A stretch of 64,000 nt of DNA from Fragum whitleyi (Eukaryota > Mollusca > Bivalvia > Cardiida > Cardiidae), in assembly GCA_948146395.1 (NCBI GenBank), contig OX411552.1, positions 51,698,258-51,762,257 on the forward strand. Reading direction: 5' to 3'. The position numbers were made by a program, and so were the translations under genes. Positions 1 to 11,282 of this stretch are shown here, piece after piece. The notes beneath the pieces were generated by a model. That model was not told the origin of the DNA, made no database searches, and saw only the letters and a program-made list of their open reading frames with translations. Each line of letters begins with the position of its first letter. Within the stretch, counting starts at the first letter, position 1.

Positions 1-780
1 ATGTACCTAAAACAAAACTGTTTTAAATGAAATTGTTTACACTCTAGAGGCCACAAATATAGTCCAACCATCATGAAACTTGGTCAGAATGATCTCCAGG
101 TCACAAGGATTAACCCTATTGAAAATGGGAAGGATCTGTGCCATATCACGGGAAAAGGGGCCTTAAAGACAAATTTTTTTTACACCCTAGAGGCCACAAA
201 TATGGTCCAATCATCATGAAAGTTGGTCAGAATGGTCTCCAGGTTACAAGGATTAACCCTATTGAAAATGAGAAGGATCCCTGCCATATCACAGGAAAAG
301 GGGCCTTAAATACAATTTTCTAGTTTACACTCTAGAGGCCACAAATATGGCCCAATCTTCATTAAACTTGGTCAGAATGGTTTCCCGGTCACAAAGATGA
401 ATCCTATTGAAAATCTGAAGGATCCATGTCATATCACGGGAAAAGGGGCCTTAAAGACAATTTTTTGTTTACACTCTAGAGGCCACAATTATGGTCCAAT
501 CTTCATGAAACTTGATCAGAATAATCTCCAGGTCACAAGGAATAATCCTATTGAAAATGGGAAGGATCTGTGCCATATCATGGGAAAAGGGGCTTTAATG
601 ACAATTTTCTTGTTTACACTCTATAGGCCACAAATATTGCCCAATCTTCATGAAACTTGGTCATAATGTTGGTCAGGTCACATGAATGAAGCCTTTTGAA
701 AGTGGGAAGGATCCATGCCATATCACAGGAAAAGGGGCCTTAATGATAATTTCCTTGTTATAACTCTAGGGGCCATATTT
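1..780. repeat. 144-bp tandem repeat, at least five units
   Basis: The word CCACAAATAT recurs at about 51, 193, 339, 483 (variant) and 628, a period of 142-146 bp. Each unit also carries versions of CATGAAACTTGGTCAGAATG and GGGAAAAGGGGCCTTAA. The array runs off the left edge of the window. Short ORFs on the plus strand here only translate the repeat unit. It resembles the central satellite blocks of non-autonomous bivalve elements; that link is inference. Confidence 0.9.
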
Positions 781-884
781 TTGGCAGAAATGTCATGAAA
801 GTTGGTTTTATGTAGAAATTATCTACTTAATGACATCTGCCTATTTAATTGATGTGATGCCCTAGGGGTCAAAAAGATTCAGGT

Positions 885-916
885 GAGCGATCTAGGACCA
901 TCATGGTCCTCTTGTT
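885..916 (+). other. Small hairpin after the tandem array, possible Helitron-like 3' end
   Basis: A 7-bp inverted repeat AGGACCA / TGGTCCT (894-900 and 904-910, loop of 3) is followed at once by CTTGTT. Helitrons end in a short hairpin close to the 3' terminus. A weaker version of the same arrangement, tandem array then hairpin with ATGGTCCTCTAGT, is found at 37,075-37,096. No transposase is present, so this is only a candidate terminus. Confidence 0.35.
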
Positions 917-3900
917 ATTATAACTCAATCTTTTCCATGAGTGTCGCCATTCTTGTATTTTAAAACGGACCCTAAATATAGATATATTTAAGTATATTTA
1001 GAGTCCCTGATTTCATTGAGGAAAAATCTTTGCTCCATGATATCAAATTATAAGGCATGAAGAGAGTATATTTTTAATTTCATGGGAGTATTAAATTAAA
1101 ACCTAATCACATGTATATATGAATTCACTTTGGACCTGACCTATTCATTTATTTCAGTTAATCTTCTCTCATTTCTCTCCCGCGAAACCCTTCAGGTGTC
1201 GCATATCTTGTAGGTGAAAATGTGTAAATGGCTGGCGATTTAAAACTCTATTTGCATTCCTGTTTGACATTGCTGGCTGACTTGCAATATATATGTACAT
1301 GCAGTTAGTGTTAAAGTAGAGAAAAGAATGGAAGAATGCCCATTCTAATTAATATACTAATGTTCTTCGGCATAACTCTAATGTTTTTTCTCATGTGCAC
1401 AAGTACGAGACTCTTCTGGTAACCATTAGGGTTATATTCTTACCACTTGGTAAACATTCAAGACAAACAATTGGAAAAGCACGCAGAAAATAAAAAAAAA
1501 AATCCATCTTTATCAAAGAGAAACAATAGTTTTGACTTAAATGGCCACAGTATTGGCACTGAAGTGCATTTAAGATAATTGCGACTTGTTTCATACAAAT
1601 GGTAACATACTTTACAAGATTATGACCATCGGTATTCTGTTTCAAAACATCTATAGGCAACGAATAAACCAATGCACGAAATAAGGGATAAATGATATAC
1701 ATGCTTAAGTAACTAAGTAATTTTGAAAAAGAGTTTCAATTGATTAAAATCTTTTAACTGTCATGCTGCATTGTGTGATTGATAGATATGTAATTGCGCT
1801 GAACAGATATTTCCCTATGATGAAATTAAACAACAGGTATAGTCCGACATACAAAATACATATCCATATCTATCAAAAAACCAGTATTTTTATTGAATAT
1901 TTTTCAAGATATTTTTAATTTCTAATATTAAATGATTATTAAAATCTGTGCTGATTTAGAAGGGTGTAGATATCTCGATTTCAGCAATTGGATATACATG
2001 TATTAATGATTTGGCTATTTCAAAATCTCAAATCTTGTTATCAAATTGTTTAATTTTGTGAGATGGGATACTACAAATGATACTTACTTCAATTTGTATG
2101 ATTTATCACTTTACACTAAAAGACAATATGTAAAAACTCGCATTCGATAAGAATTTCCTTCGTGGCTGTTCAAAGAAATAACATTGAATTCCCTTCCTCA
2201 TTTGAATCAAATGATTTAAATGACCTAGTGTAGTGACAAAATCAATCCGTTTGATGAAAAGAGTATAGAGAGAGAATTAAATTTGGTATAAATTGAGAGA
2301 ATTGAGAAAAACTGTGTTATCGCCTATTCACAGGTCAATGTTGCCAAGCAATCACCCGTTCGGTTTGGCTGCCATCTTAACTGATAAACGCAATTTTGAA
2401 TTACAAATGGGTAATCAATCTTATTTGTAGAAGACAGAATTGCAGCTTTATAATTTAAAGACATGACTGGATTTGAACCAATTCCAAAGTTTGGTTTGTC
2501 AAATAGCATCTATTGTACTCTAAATGTCGTGATATATTACTGTTTGGCTACCATGTTGTCTACAATAGTTATTGTTTCTTTCCTTTTATTGGTTTATTTC
2601 CTCATATTACTTATAAGTAACAAAGCTAAGCTCAAAAATGTATAAAAACCTATCATAAAGACAAGTAAAGCGGTAACATCTACTCGTTCGTGGGGTCCTG
2701 GCTGCCATCTCGATTTTTCTCAAAATGCTCAATGATGATAAGGTGTCATCTTGCAGATTCTTGATGAGTAAAACTTGGCTACAAGAATCAGCCAAGAAAA
2801 AAACTTTATACCACACTACTAGGTTCATGTAAAATATGCCATTTTTTGTCGGACTTATCGGTTTCCTTCTCCTTGGCACATGTCTAATGTGATGTTTCAC
2901 CGTACGGAATTTCTACAATAGGGGATCAAAGTTTATTGCCTTTACATTGAAATTTGGAAAAAGACAATTGCAGTTCGTCGAAAAATTCGCTGAATTCTTT
3001 TGACATACTCCCCTAAAAGTATTTTTAAGATTTCTGTATAAAGAAAAAGTAAATGCCGAAAAGATTTTTCATCTTTTATAATCATTCATTGGGATTTCCA
3101 ATTTTATTTGAAATCACTGAACCGACAACGTGCTTATTAATAGTAACGTCACAAAGTCGAGCTTGCGATAAAAACTTACAAAAATCAGTATTCATAAATC
3201 GCGACGTCCACGTCATTCTTACTGAGGTCATAGATCAGCAACACTTGTGTTAGGTAAATTCATGTGTACTGCGAAGTTCTCGGTGTATTGGAATGAAATT
3301 TCGATGGCCTTTTCCTTAAAAGACTATGGAACACGTCTGGGAATTTGTTCTTTTTATACAAATAGATCACAAATTAATCAAAATAAAAGATAGGGGTCGT
3401 TTGTAGAAAGCGCGCCAAAGCGTCAATTTTACGACGTCATGGTAACGTTATTTCTTAGTTAAAAAGCAAAAATTACACAATCACATTTACTTAGAGATTT
3501 ATACATTTATACCAAAAATTATTCTATTCTTTTGAATTAATACAAATATTTACGGGTTTGTAAAAAAAAATGGTACTTTAAAACGCTCAAACAAACGCAA
3601 ACGTTTAAGTAATGGCGGAAAATCCAAAACCGAAAAAACTTTTAAAGGAGCGCTTTTTTCCAAAACAGAAAATGCAAAAAATCTGTAAATATAAACTGAG
3701 ACAGATCCGTGAGAAATCTAAAAACAAATATAGAATAAACATTTCACTTAGTTTTTTTTTTTCTAAATGATAAATGTCACTCTTTGTATCAATTTTTGTA
3801 TTTTGGGCAGGAGGCTGAATTTAAAAATCCAGCACTCAACAGCCGAGCGTGGGCAATCGTAAGCAGGGTTTTTGTTAGAATTTTCGTACACACTCCTCAT

Positions 3901-5530
3901 ATATAGATGGAAAGATTTGTTAAGCATTCTACATGATGTACATATTGGTGTGCTGCGTTTAACTGCGTCATTTCAGAATATATTTTCATGAAACTGAAAT
4001 ATATTTTCATGAAACTTTTTTCATGTCTTGAACAAAGAGTCCGTAGAGCAGTCTCTGACTATATTGGGCCTAAAGTTTTGAGAAATTTCTATTTATTTAC
4101 AAAAATGAAATAAAAAAATGAACGTCAAATCTTAAAAATCGCGAAAAAGATAGCGACTTGGCCCATTTTTCTAATTAATTATTCACGTAAAGCAAACGAC
4201 TAGCTCATGCGTTTTTGGACTTTCTAAATGAAACTTTTTTCGTAAAAATCGACAGATTAATTCAGAAAATATTTGCAAAAAAAAAATTATTATAAAATTG
4301 GCGGGTCGAAAAGGGGTTACCACCTTAATGACGTCACGACGTAAAATGCACGAGCCTCAGACCCTTTTCATTGTGTGTAAAGTAATTCCCGCACTCCAAA
4401 TAATAATCTCAGTAATTATTGTGAGATTTTAAGAAAGTCGAAATTTCGACCATTTTATCTGTCCGCAGTTACCTTAAATATTATTATTATTACTAGTATT
4501 ATCTTACTATACCGCATATTTAGGTTTTTCATGGATATATCAAAAACTCCATATATGGAAAGAGGATGTTTAGTTGTAATAAATGAAATCGTTTTTTCAA
4601 TGAGAATCGCGCAAGGGGCTAGCAAGAATATGAAGGGTTGGAAAAGGGAAAAAGTAGACAAGGGGTTAAGACCGAAAATCTTTAAAGTAAGTATTTTTGC
4701 GGCTTCGACAAGATTTTTTGATGACGTCTATCATTCAGTAACATTTATCAACTAAGGAATATGCAATGAACATCAATAATATATTCTTAAGAAAGTCAAT
4801 GCATAGTGTGTTATGAAAGTAAAGTTATCTGATTTAGTACTATTGAAGCTTCATTTACGCTTCTTTAACTGTTGAAGTGGATATCTGAGATATTTTTAGA
4901 CTCTTCCACATGAAAAACATTGAATAGTAATAAAAAGGCGTCTTTTTTTCAAGAGTCATTTTTCAAATTTGCATAAAATCACTTTTGCTTTAGAATAAAA
5001 TTGATAGAAGATTATAATTGGAATACATCTGAACAAAAATTTGTGCTATCATATTTTTGTTCACATTTGGGATGATCTTATGACGTCATTGAATTGTCCC
5101 ACTTAACGCGAAAAACGTCATGTTGGTGATGTTTTTTATGCTTTTTTTAAAATACATATCATTTGTTTATTTAACTTATTATTCAAAATACATCTGGAAT
5201 TTATTCCGGCAGAAATGAAAACGTTCATTTATATCTCTAGCTGTCGAAGTGGACTTCTGTGACATTATATACTTTTTGATATTTGCCTGAAAATGATATA
5301 ATTTGTAGGACTGATGTGAGAAATACGAAGAATATATATTCCACCAGCTTCCGCAATATGACTGAAAACTGTTAAAAGCGGCGTTATACCCAAAACAAAC
5401 AAAATCTAAATTTTGCCGTCGAAAACCATACTTTTGAATTACACCTTTTTTGTTTTCCTTTGCAGAACAAGATTTCAACCGTCTATAAATTAATTGTGCA
5501 AAAACTTATACCAACATGTTGAATCTTGTA
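917..5530. other. AT-rich non-coding stretch
   Basis: No convincing gene is seen. ORFs here are under 110 codons, AT-biased and without recognisable domains. Small items: a 20-bp tandem pair containing TATTTTCATGAAACTG near 3,979-4,014, and CRE-like words near 3,433 (ACGTCAT) and 4,329 (TGACGTCAC) with no associated exon. Two segments with GGCTGCCATCTT / GGCTGCCATCTC (about 2,370 and 2,700) look like fragments of dispersed repeats. Confidence 0.6.
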
Positions 5531-5531
5531 T

Positions 5532-5533
<2 letters not shown>

Positions 5534-5574
<41 letters not shown>

Positions 5575-5612
5575 TATTAATAATTAAGATAATAATAATA
5601 AAAATAATTAAG

Positions 5613-5647
<35 letters not shown>

Positions 5648-5650
5648 TAT
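5534..5650. repeat. (TAA)n microsatellite, interrupted
   Basis: About 115 bp of AAT/TAA triplets with a short AAGATAATAA interruption. The poly-isoleucine ORF read from the minus strand here is an artefact of the repeat. Confidence 0.97.
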
Positions 5651-5849
5651 ACTGATTATAATATTACAGAATCTGTTTCGGATCCAGGATTTCTGAGCAA
5701 ACAAATAGGTGGAGTTCAATTTCCTTGTATTTCACGATGTTGACTAAATGCTGCGTGAAAACATATTAAGTTTTGTGTCAACAACTCTGGATCAACCGGT
5801 TAAGAATATTTGAGATAAAAAAGACTACCTACCAACCCCTATCTAATCG

Positions 5850-6575
5850 ACAAAATTTTGGTAATTGCGCGCGCCATTTTACTGTAAATTCAAAAAAATG
5901 GAGAGTAAAAATCCTGTAATTTTATAAGTTGTTACTCTGTTAAAATTTCTTGTACACTCTTGAAATAGGTACATTTATGAATAAAACATAAATTGAAAAA
6001 AGATTAAATCCTAGCGAAAAATGCCTTTAGCCTATAGTCAGTGGTGTTTGTTTTAACATAAGTAATTTTTATCATGCTTAAGCTTACTTCAATTGGAAAT
6101 ATTTGTTTTTATATTTTTTTACCTATCTTTGTCTCTTGTCAGAGGATGAAAAGGTCTTTGAGTCCCAACCAAAGAAAAACCTATGAATTACATTTGGTCC
6201 TGTGTTATCTATACTTATTGTTTAAAGTTATGATTAGTTAACTTATCAATAGTATTTTAAACTATAACCCATGAGATACATTTTATCATATTTTGAAGCC
6301 AAAATCATTCAATTCTATTACACAGACTACCTGCAGTACGAGAAATATCAAGGTCCAGTTTGAAGTAGGTCGAGTGCCCAATTAGTATATAAATTAAGGT
6401 ATAACTTGTTATTTCAAATAATTGCTTCATAGTAAATTTCATACTATAAATCCTTAATAATCATTGTTTTTCTTACCTAATTTCCACATCAAAAGCGAAT
6501 TAGAATCTTATTTAAGAAAAAATGAAATTATTTTTTTAAAGAGAGGTAACAATTACATTTTGCAAAGTTTATTTG
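5850..6575 (+). repeat. Dispersed repeat R, copy 1
   Basis: This segment can be aligned by eye with 31,440-32,215 and 49,870-50,290. Shared blocks include TTGAAATAGGTACATTTAT, GAGGATGAAAAGGTCTTTGA and TGCTTCATAGTAAATT. The 5' terminal motif seen in copies 2-4 is absent or too diverged here. No coding capacity is seen. Confidence 0.8.
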
Positions 6576-6740
6576 AAATCGGCCAGGTGGTTCAGGAGAA
6601 GAAGATTTTTTAAATGTTGACGACGCACGGCGCATGACGGACGAGGCACGACGGACGACGGACTCAGGGTGATCCTAAAAGCTGACCTTGAGCACGTTGT
6701 GATCAGGTGAGGCAGAGCTAAGCAGCTCTTCACTGTAATA
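6576..6740 (+). repeat. GACGACGCAC-rich repeat tail
   Basis: A GC-richer tail with repeated GACG words (6,620-6,665), followed by CAGGGTGATCCTAAAAGCTG and AGGTGAGGCAGAGCTAAGCAG. A related tail (GACGACGCACGACGCACGAC) follows the tandem repeats at 28,505. Tails of this kind are common at the ends of bivalve non-autonomous repeats; assignment to a named family needs a library search. Confidence 0.6.
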
Positions 6741-7436
6741 CTATGTAATTAGTCTTAAAAATATATTCTGTTTAAGCCTTATATAGCATTAAAATATTTT
6801 TGTTAAAATAAAAAAAAGGCCTTTTGAAGCTTTATTTTCCACAAATTTTACAGAAAATGGCTTAAAGGCTCAACAATAGAAAAAGATTTTTTTTTTGTTT
6901 TTCTCAAACCACTACTTTTCTTTGTTTTAAAATTATCACAAAACTCAATTTCTTGGTTAAAAAAGAATTTTGAGAAGTTGACATATTCAACATAAATTGA
7001 CTTTTATTCAGACAACCTCTCATTTTATCTGCGATTCTTAAAACATGTTTTTGAGAACATAAAAATATAAGGAAACAAAAAGGAAAAATTAGAGTCCTGA
7101 AAATAATGAAAGGGTTTCATTGATTGAAGTTATTAAATATAAATTATTGTCTGTTAGTTACCTTAAGACATGTATACTTGAAAGGTATTAAAATAAGTCA
7201 TAGAAAAAAAGTTTATATTTCGAAAATAACCATGAAACTTGAGCATTTTTGTGTACCTTACATTGAAAACTGATTTTGGCTGATAAAATCTAGATACAAA
7301 CAAAAAGATTTTATCTAACAGAGTGAAAGAGAAGTGATTTGCATGCCAAATATAAATTATTGAGGGAAAAAAAAACACAAAAAAACATGTGATCTAAGGA
7401 TCAGACTAAGATATAAAAAGGAATATTCGGAGATGT
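6741..7436. other. AT-rich non-coding stretch
   Basis: Nothing recognisable. The 71-codon minus-strand ORF (7,378-7,163) is phenylalanine and isoleucine rich and has no domain signature. Confidence 0.6.
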
Positions 7437-7482
7437 AGACAAAGATCAGTCTTCACATTTGTGCAGGCTGATCTTTGTCTTT
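7437..7482. repeat. Inverted repeat (hairpin) in a dispersed repeat fragment
   Basis: AGACAAAGATCAG and CTGATCTTTGTCT form 13-bp arms around about 19 bases. A related sequence (ATAAGATCAGACTGCACATA then CCTTGTCTATATCTCCTTCC) lies at about 63,475-63,530, and a shorter piece at 28,838-28,860, so this is part of a dispersed repeat. Confidence 0.7.
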
Positions 7483-7552
7483 ACCTCCTTCTAAACAGGA
7501 ATAATAAAACTCAGCTTGACAATCTTTAGATTATTTATATGCTAGATATCTA

Positions 7553-7579
7553 TAAAAAAAAAAAAAAAAAAAAAAAAAA
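7553..7579. repeat. Poly-A tract
   Basis: 27 consecutive A residues. There is no clear retroposed body directly upstream on the plus strand. Confidence 0.95.
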
Positions 7580-7799
7580 TCACCAATAAAAGTACTAAAT
7601 GTCTATAAAAATTGATTTCTTACTAATATGTGGTTATTGTAATCCTAAGTGGGATGAGCAGCGAGTCAATAAATGCTTAAATATAATTGCATTCATGTTG
7701 AAAGGGGCCTTAACCCATAATGACAGATCAATCAATGGTGCAAAAGCAATTTATGTGACTTACAGATGAGATTTTCATACCTAGAATTGTTAGAAAGCA

Positions 7800-7808
7800 G
7801 ACTAATAC
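7800..7808. repeat. Left 9-bp target-site duplication of element A
   Basis: GACTAATAC lies directly left of the first terminal base of element A. The identical 9-mer is found at 15,276-15,284, directly right of the other end. Confidence 0.75.
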
Positions 7809-7814
7809 GAGTGT

Positions 7815-7925
7815 AGGACAAAACCCCACCAGGACAAAACCCCACTGGGACAAAACACCACCAGACAAAACCCCACTACGACAAAACCCCATCAGGACAA
7901 AACCCCACCAGGACAAAACCACACC
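7815..7925. repeat. Left terminal array of element A, 7 units of 16 bp
   Basis: Seven tandem copies of AGGACAAAACCCCACC with a few substitutions; the fourth unit is 15 bp. The reverse complement of this unit forms the right terminal array. Confidence 0.95.
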
Positions 7926-8008
7926 AATATATATTATAGTGTATGTGTTATGAAAGAGTATTTTAATTTATTCCTATAAAACCAAGTATTCCAAGTGGCA
8001 ATTAAGAT

Positions 8009-9071
8009 GATTTTCAATGGACCAATAGGGGTCAAATGGAATGGACATAAGGTTCTACCTGATCAACATAGCACAATGTTACAAGTAAATGATTTTCTAG
8101 GTTTTTGATAGACATCTCTTCACACTCTTAAGAATTTCATCACCAAATGAGTTTTTCAACAGGTAGAAAGAGAAACACAAAACCAAACCCTTTTATCATT
8201 GGATGCCACAAGAAGTAAAATTTGTACGGCAACTGTTTGTTTTATTGGAACTGCAACATTCACATAGTATGATTATATACTTGACATATCTATGTTGCTT
8301 CTAAGCTGGGCCAAAATTAATTCACTGGATGCTATTTTGGTTAGACAGGGCATCAAAGAACCTCAAACTGAAAAAGATTATTTGATAAATAATAATTGAA
8401 AACATCAAGGTTATAAAAAGAATCAGACCCAGCATCAATGTTCAAAATAATTAAGTCACAAAATTTTCAAGGCACTATGTGTATTGCCAGATTTATTAAT
8501 TTTGTGATATTTCATAATACATGTACAAAATTAGACTATCCAAGAGATTTGTTAGGACTGTATGGACTAGTCATGGTCCCTGTGACTATTTGATTATTCA
8601 AGTAAACAAACACCTGATTAACCTCTGTGTGATACAGTCTTTTTTTCCAAACATTGTCCTATGAAGTACATCTATTGATGATTTTCGAATGACAGGTCAC
8701 AAATTGACTATTACCATTACCTTGGCCTGTGGATAATGTAGGAGTTAAATAGTGGATAGGCATACACTTTAACGCATGTACACATAAGTGGTTTCATGAT
8801 GTTGTATGTACGAGTGAGTTAGTGACATAAAAGAAACAATAAGACTGCCCATGGGTGCCAACGCAAGGCTTCAGGTGCTGGATTATGCAAATATTCTAAG
8901 TGGAAAAAGGGGCATAACTCTTAAAAAGTGTTAGAGATAGCCCCCTTGCTAGTCTGGATAGCTCTTGTATTGGTGACAACACATGCCAAGTTTCATGAGG
9001 ATATCTTCAACAGTAAGAGAAATTTGACAAAGGAAAATATTTGTATTTTTTTTTTTTTTGCATACAACAAC
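8009..9071. repeat. Repeat K, copy 1 (inside element A)
   Basis: Runs from GATTTTCAATGG to CATACAACAAC and matches 15,348-16,421 nearly base for base. By eye there are about ten substitutions, one short indel (an extra GACTAAAT-type segment in copy 2) and poly-T length differences. It contains no ORF of note. The match ends abruptly at 9,071, exactly where the LINE sequence begins. Confidence 0.95.
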
Positions 9072-9091
9072 TAATTTTCTTCAATCTGAGA

Positions 9092-11282
9092 ATGAGTTTG
9101 ACTCCCTCAGAAAACACATTGTTTCAGTTGACCCAGCTGACTCCAGCTCAACGTCGGTACAATGCAGATCAAGAGGACAAGTTTGAAGACTCACAGACGT
9201 GCGTAAAGCGCGTATTTGTATCGAATCATGAAAGAATATCTGTAACGCCGGAGAATCATGATCAACTTTTTTACGTTTGTGTGGCTATGAATCACCACCT
9301 AGAGATACTAATTGGCCTCTAATTGATAGATTGCAAGAACAATTCCGTTCAAATACAAAAACAAGGTTCATTTCTCATGTCATAACCGAAGTGAATTCGC
9401 AAGAAGAACAGTTAGAAATATTGCGTAAAACGTTATTGGAAGCTTGTTCCAAGTTAGAAAATTACCCGTTTCCAAATGACTCTAAATTGAAACGACGCAA
9501 AAACACTAGAAATGGTAGTAATGTTGTTTCTAAACTAGCGGCCGATATCTATACTTTAGTGTCTGTCCTTGAGAACCGTACATACGACGATTTGAAAGAC
9601 ATACTGAACTTTCCGAAATCACAGTCAACGTCTAGCCAAAACGTCGGAATTACAGACCCACAACTATCTACATGCTTAAATGAAATTAAAAAGCTAAAAG
9701 ATCAATTAATAAATTGCCAAGCGGACATAGTTTCACTAAAACAGGATAAAGTCACTCTACAGAAAAGCTTAGCAGATGGCTTTAAAACGGTTACGCTGGA
9801 CCTGAACACTGTAAAAAAGGAATTAAACGACAAAATCAGTAATATCCTTCTGGATGTACAACGCATTGATGACGAAAAATCAAACGGCATTGTTAGTTTA
9901 AAAAGTGACAGGCTTTCACTTTCTACAAGGTCTCGATTCCGTTTGATATCATCTGATGCAACCTTTAGCGAGCCTAAAGGTTGCATCAGATGATATCAAA
10001 CGGAATCGAGACCTTGTAGAAAGTGAAAGCCTGTCACTTAAGCAAAAACTGTCGAATTTGAACAAACAAATGGATCGACGTTTAGGTAAGATTGACTCAA
10101 GAATTACCCACTTAAACAAACAATATTCAAATGTGAGTGGGAAAGAAGAGTCTGTGAGCTTGAATGACCAAGTACCTACAAGCGAGGACCAAAGCAGTTC
10201 AGGTGATCCAAATCAAAATGTGTCCCAAAACAGTGAAACATACCGCGACGCGCTTGTGAATAATACGGTTAACACTATACCGTCAATTATACCGCAGATA
10301 GTGAATCAATATGATATGTATGTTCAGGGAATGGGAATCTCAAGTGCCGAAACAACCGTCAACATTCACTCAACCACAGGAGTTCGGTAATGAGCAAAGG
10401 ATTAGTTTCGGTCACCATGAAAATATAATCCAATGTTCATCCTCCACACCATTCATTCAACCACAGGAGTTCGGTAATGAGCAAAGGATTAATGCTAGTC
10501 ATCACCAAACTGTAGTGGACCATTCTACAATCCCAAACTCGAACCCAGTGTCGAACACAAAATATATTAGTGGTAGTACGAGTAACATACCTGTTCATAT
10601 AGGTTATAATAGGAAAACATCGCGCAATGACAATATTGTGTATGAGCGATACCAAAAAGAAAATCGCGATATTACGAACGATATTCAGCCTGCACAAAGT
10701 CAATGTGATGACGACGATTTCATAGAGCATATAGTTAAAAAGACAAAACGTTTCTACGTTGGTGGATTTAAACCTACTATCACACCAGATAGATTTTCTA
10801 AGTACGTTACACGACGTGGTGTGAAGGTTACTTTGATTCGCATTTTCAGGAATAGACTTGGTAGAACTGTAACAATTAGACTAAACGTTGAGGCGCACCA
10901 TTCAAATAAACTCTTACAGTCAGATTTCTGGCCGGAAGGTGTCACGTGTCGACCATGGTTGTCTCAAAATGGCTATCGCAGAAAGTTTCAAAAACAAACT
11001 GACACACAAAAAGATTGTGAAAACGAAAACGATGATGATTTATCGAACGATGTAGCTAACAAAAATTATGGTAAAACCATCAATAAAAATGGTCGTAGAC
11101 AATATCATCGTAGTTACGACGAAACGTACGAAAGTCAGGTCGATAGTTATGATAGTCAAAGATATCCGCAGTCGGGCTATGACTACAGAAAATCTGATCA
11201 AAACTGTTACAGTACTGGTAATAGGCATAGTCACTCGTATCCCGCTGGGAATGCAGATTACGAAGATGGCTATGGATATTAA
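9092..11282 (+). pseudogene. LINE ORF1 (coiled coil plus RRM-like domain), frameshifted
   Basis: ORF1 proteins of LINEs bind and chaperone the element RNA. The likely start is the ATG at 9,092 (MSLTPSENTLFQL), only 20 bp inside the element. Reading passes from frame 2 to frame 1 near 9,278 (a GT slip in TGTGTG), continues through a Lys/Glu/Asp-rich coiled coil (about 9,660-10,150, interrupted by a 76-base inverted insertion at 9,901-9,976), returns to frame 2, then shifts to frame 3 near 10,370. The C-terminal part has an RRM-like stretch (KRFYVGGFKPTITPDRF ... GVTCRPW, about 10,740-10,965) and a Tyr/Ser/Asp-rich basic tail ending in GYGY. A 34-bp segment repeats 87 bp apart (10,371 and 10,458), adding 29 codons. 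The RRM-like assignment rests on pattern resemblance to other animal LINE ORF1s. Confidence 0.75.
9903..10039. repeat. Perfect 66-bp inverted repeat with 5-base loop
   Basis: Arms 9,903-9,968 and 9,974-10,039 are exact reverse complements around CGAGC. The right arm encodes sensible coiled-coil sequence (VASDDIKRNRDLVESESL). Joining GTTAGTTTA (ends 9,900) to AAGGTTGCA (from 9,977) restores an open coiled coil, so 9,901-9,976 is a 76-base insertion copied from the opposite strand. It causes a frameshift. Confidence 0.98.

Noticed and set aside
5531..5719. Poly-isoleucine/leucine membrane peptide
   Set aside because: Translation of (TAA)n on the minus strand.
7815..7925. CRISPR-like array
   Set aside because: The units are directly adjacent with no spacers, and the DNA is eukaryotic.
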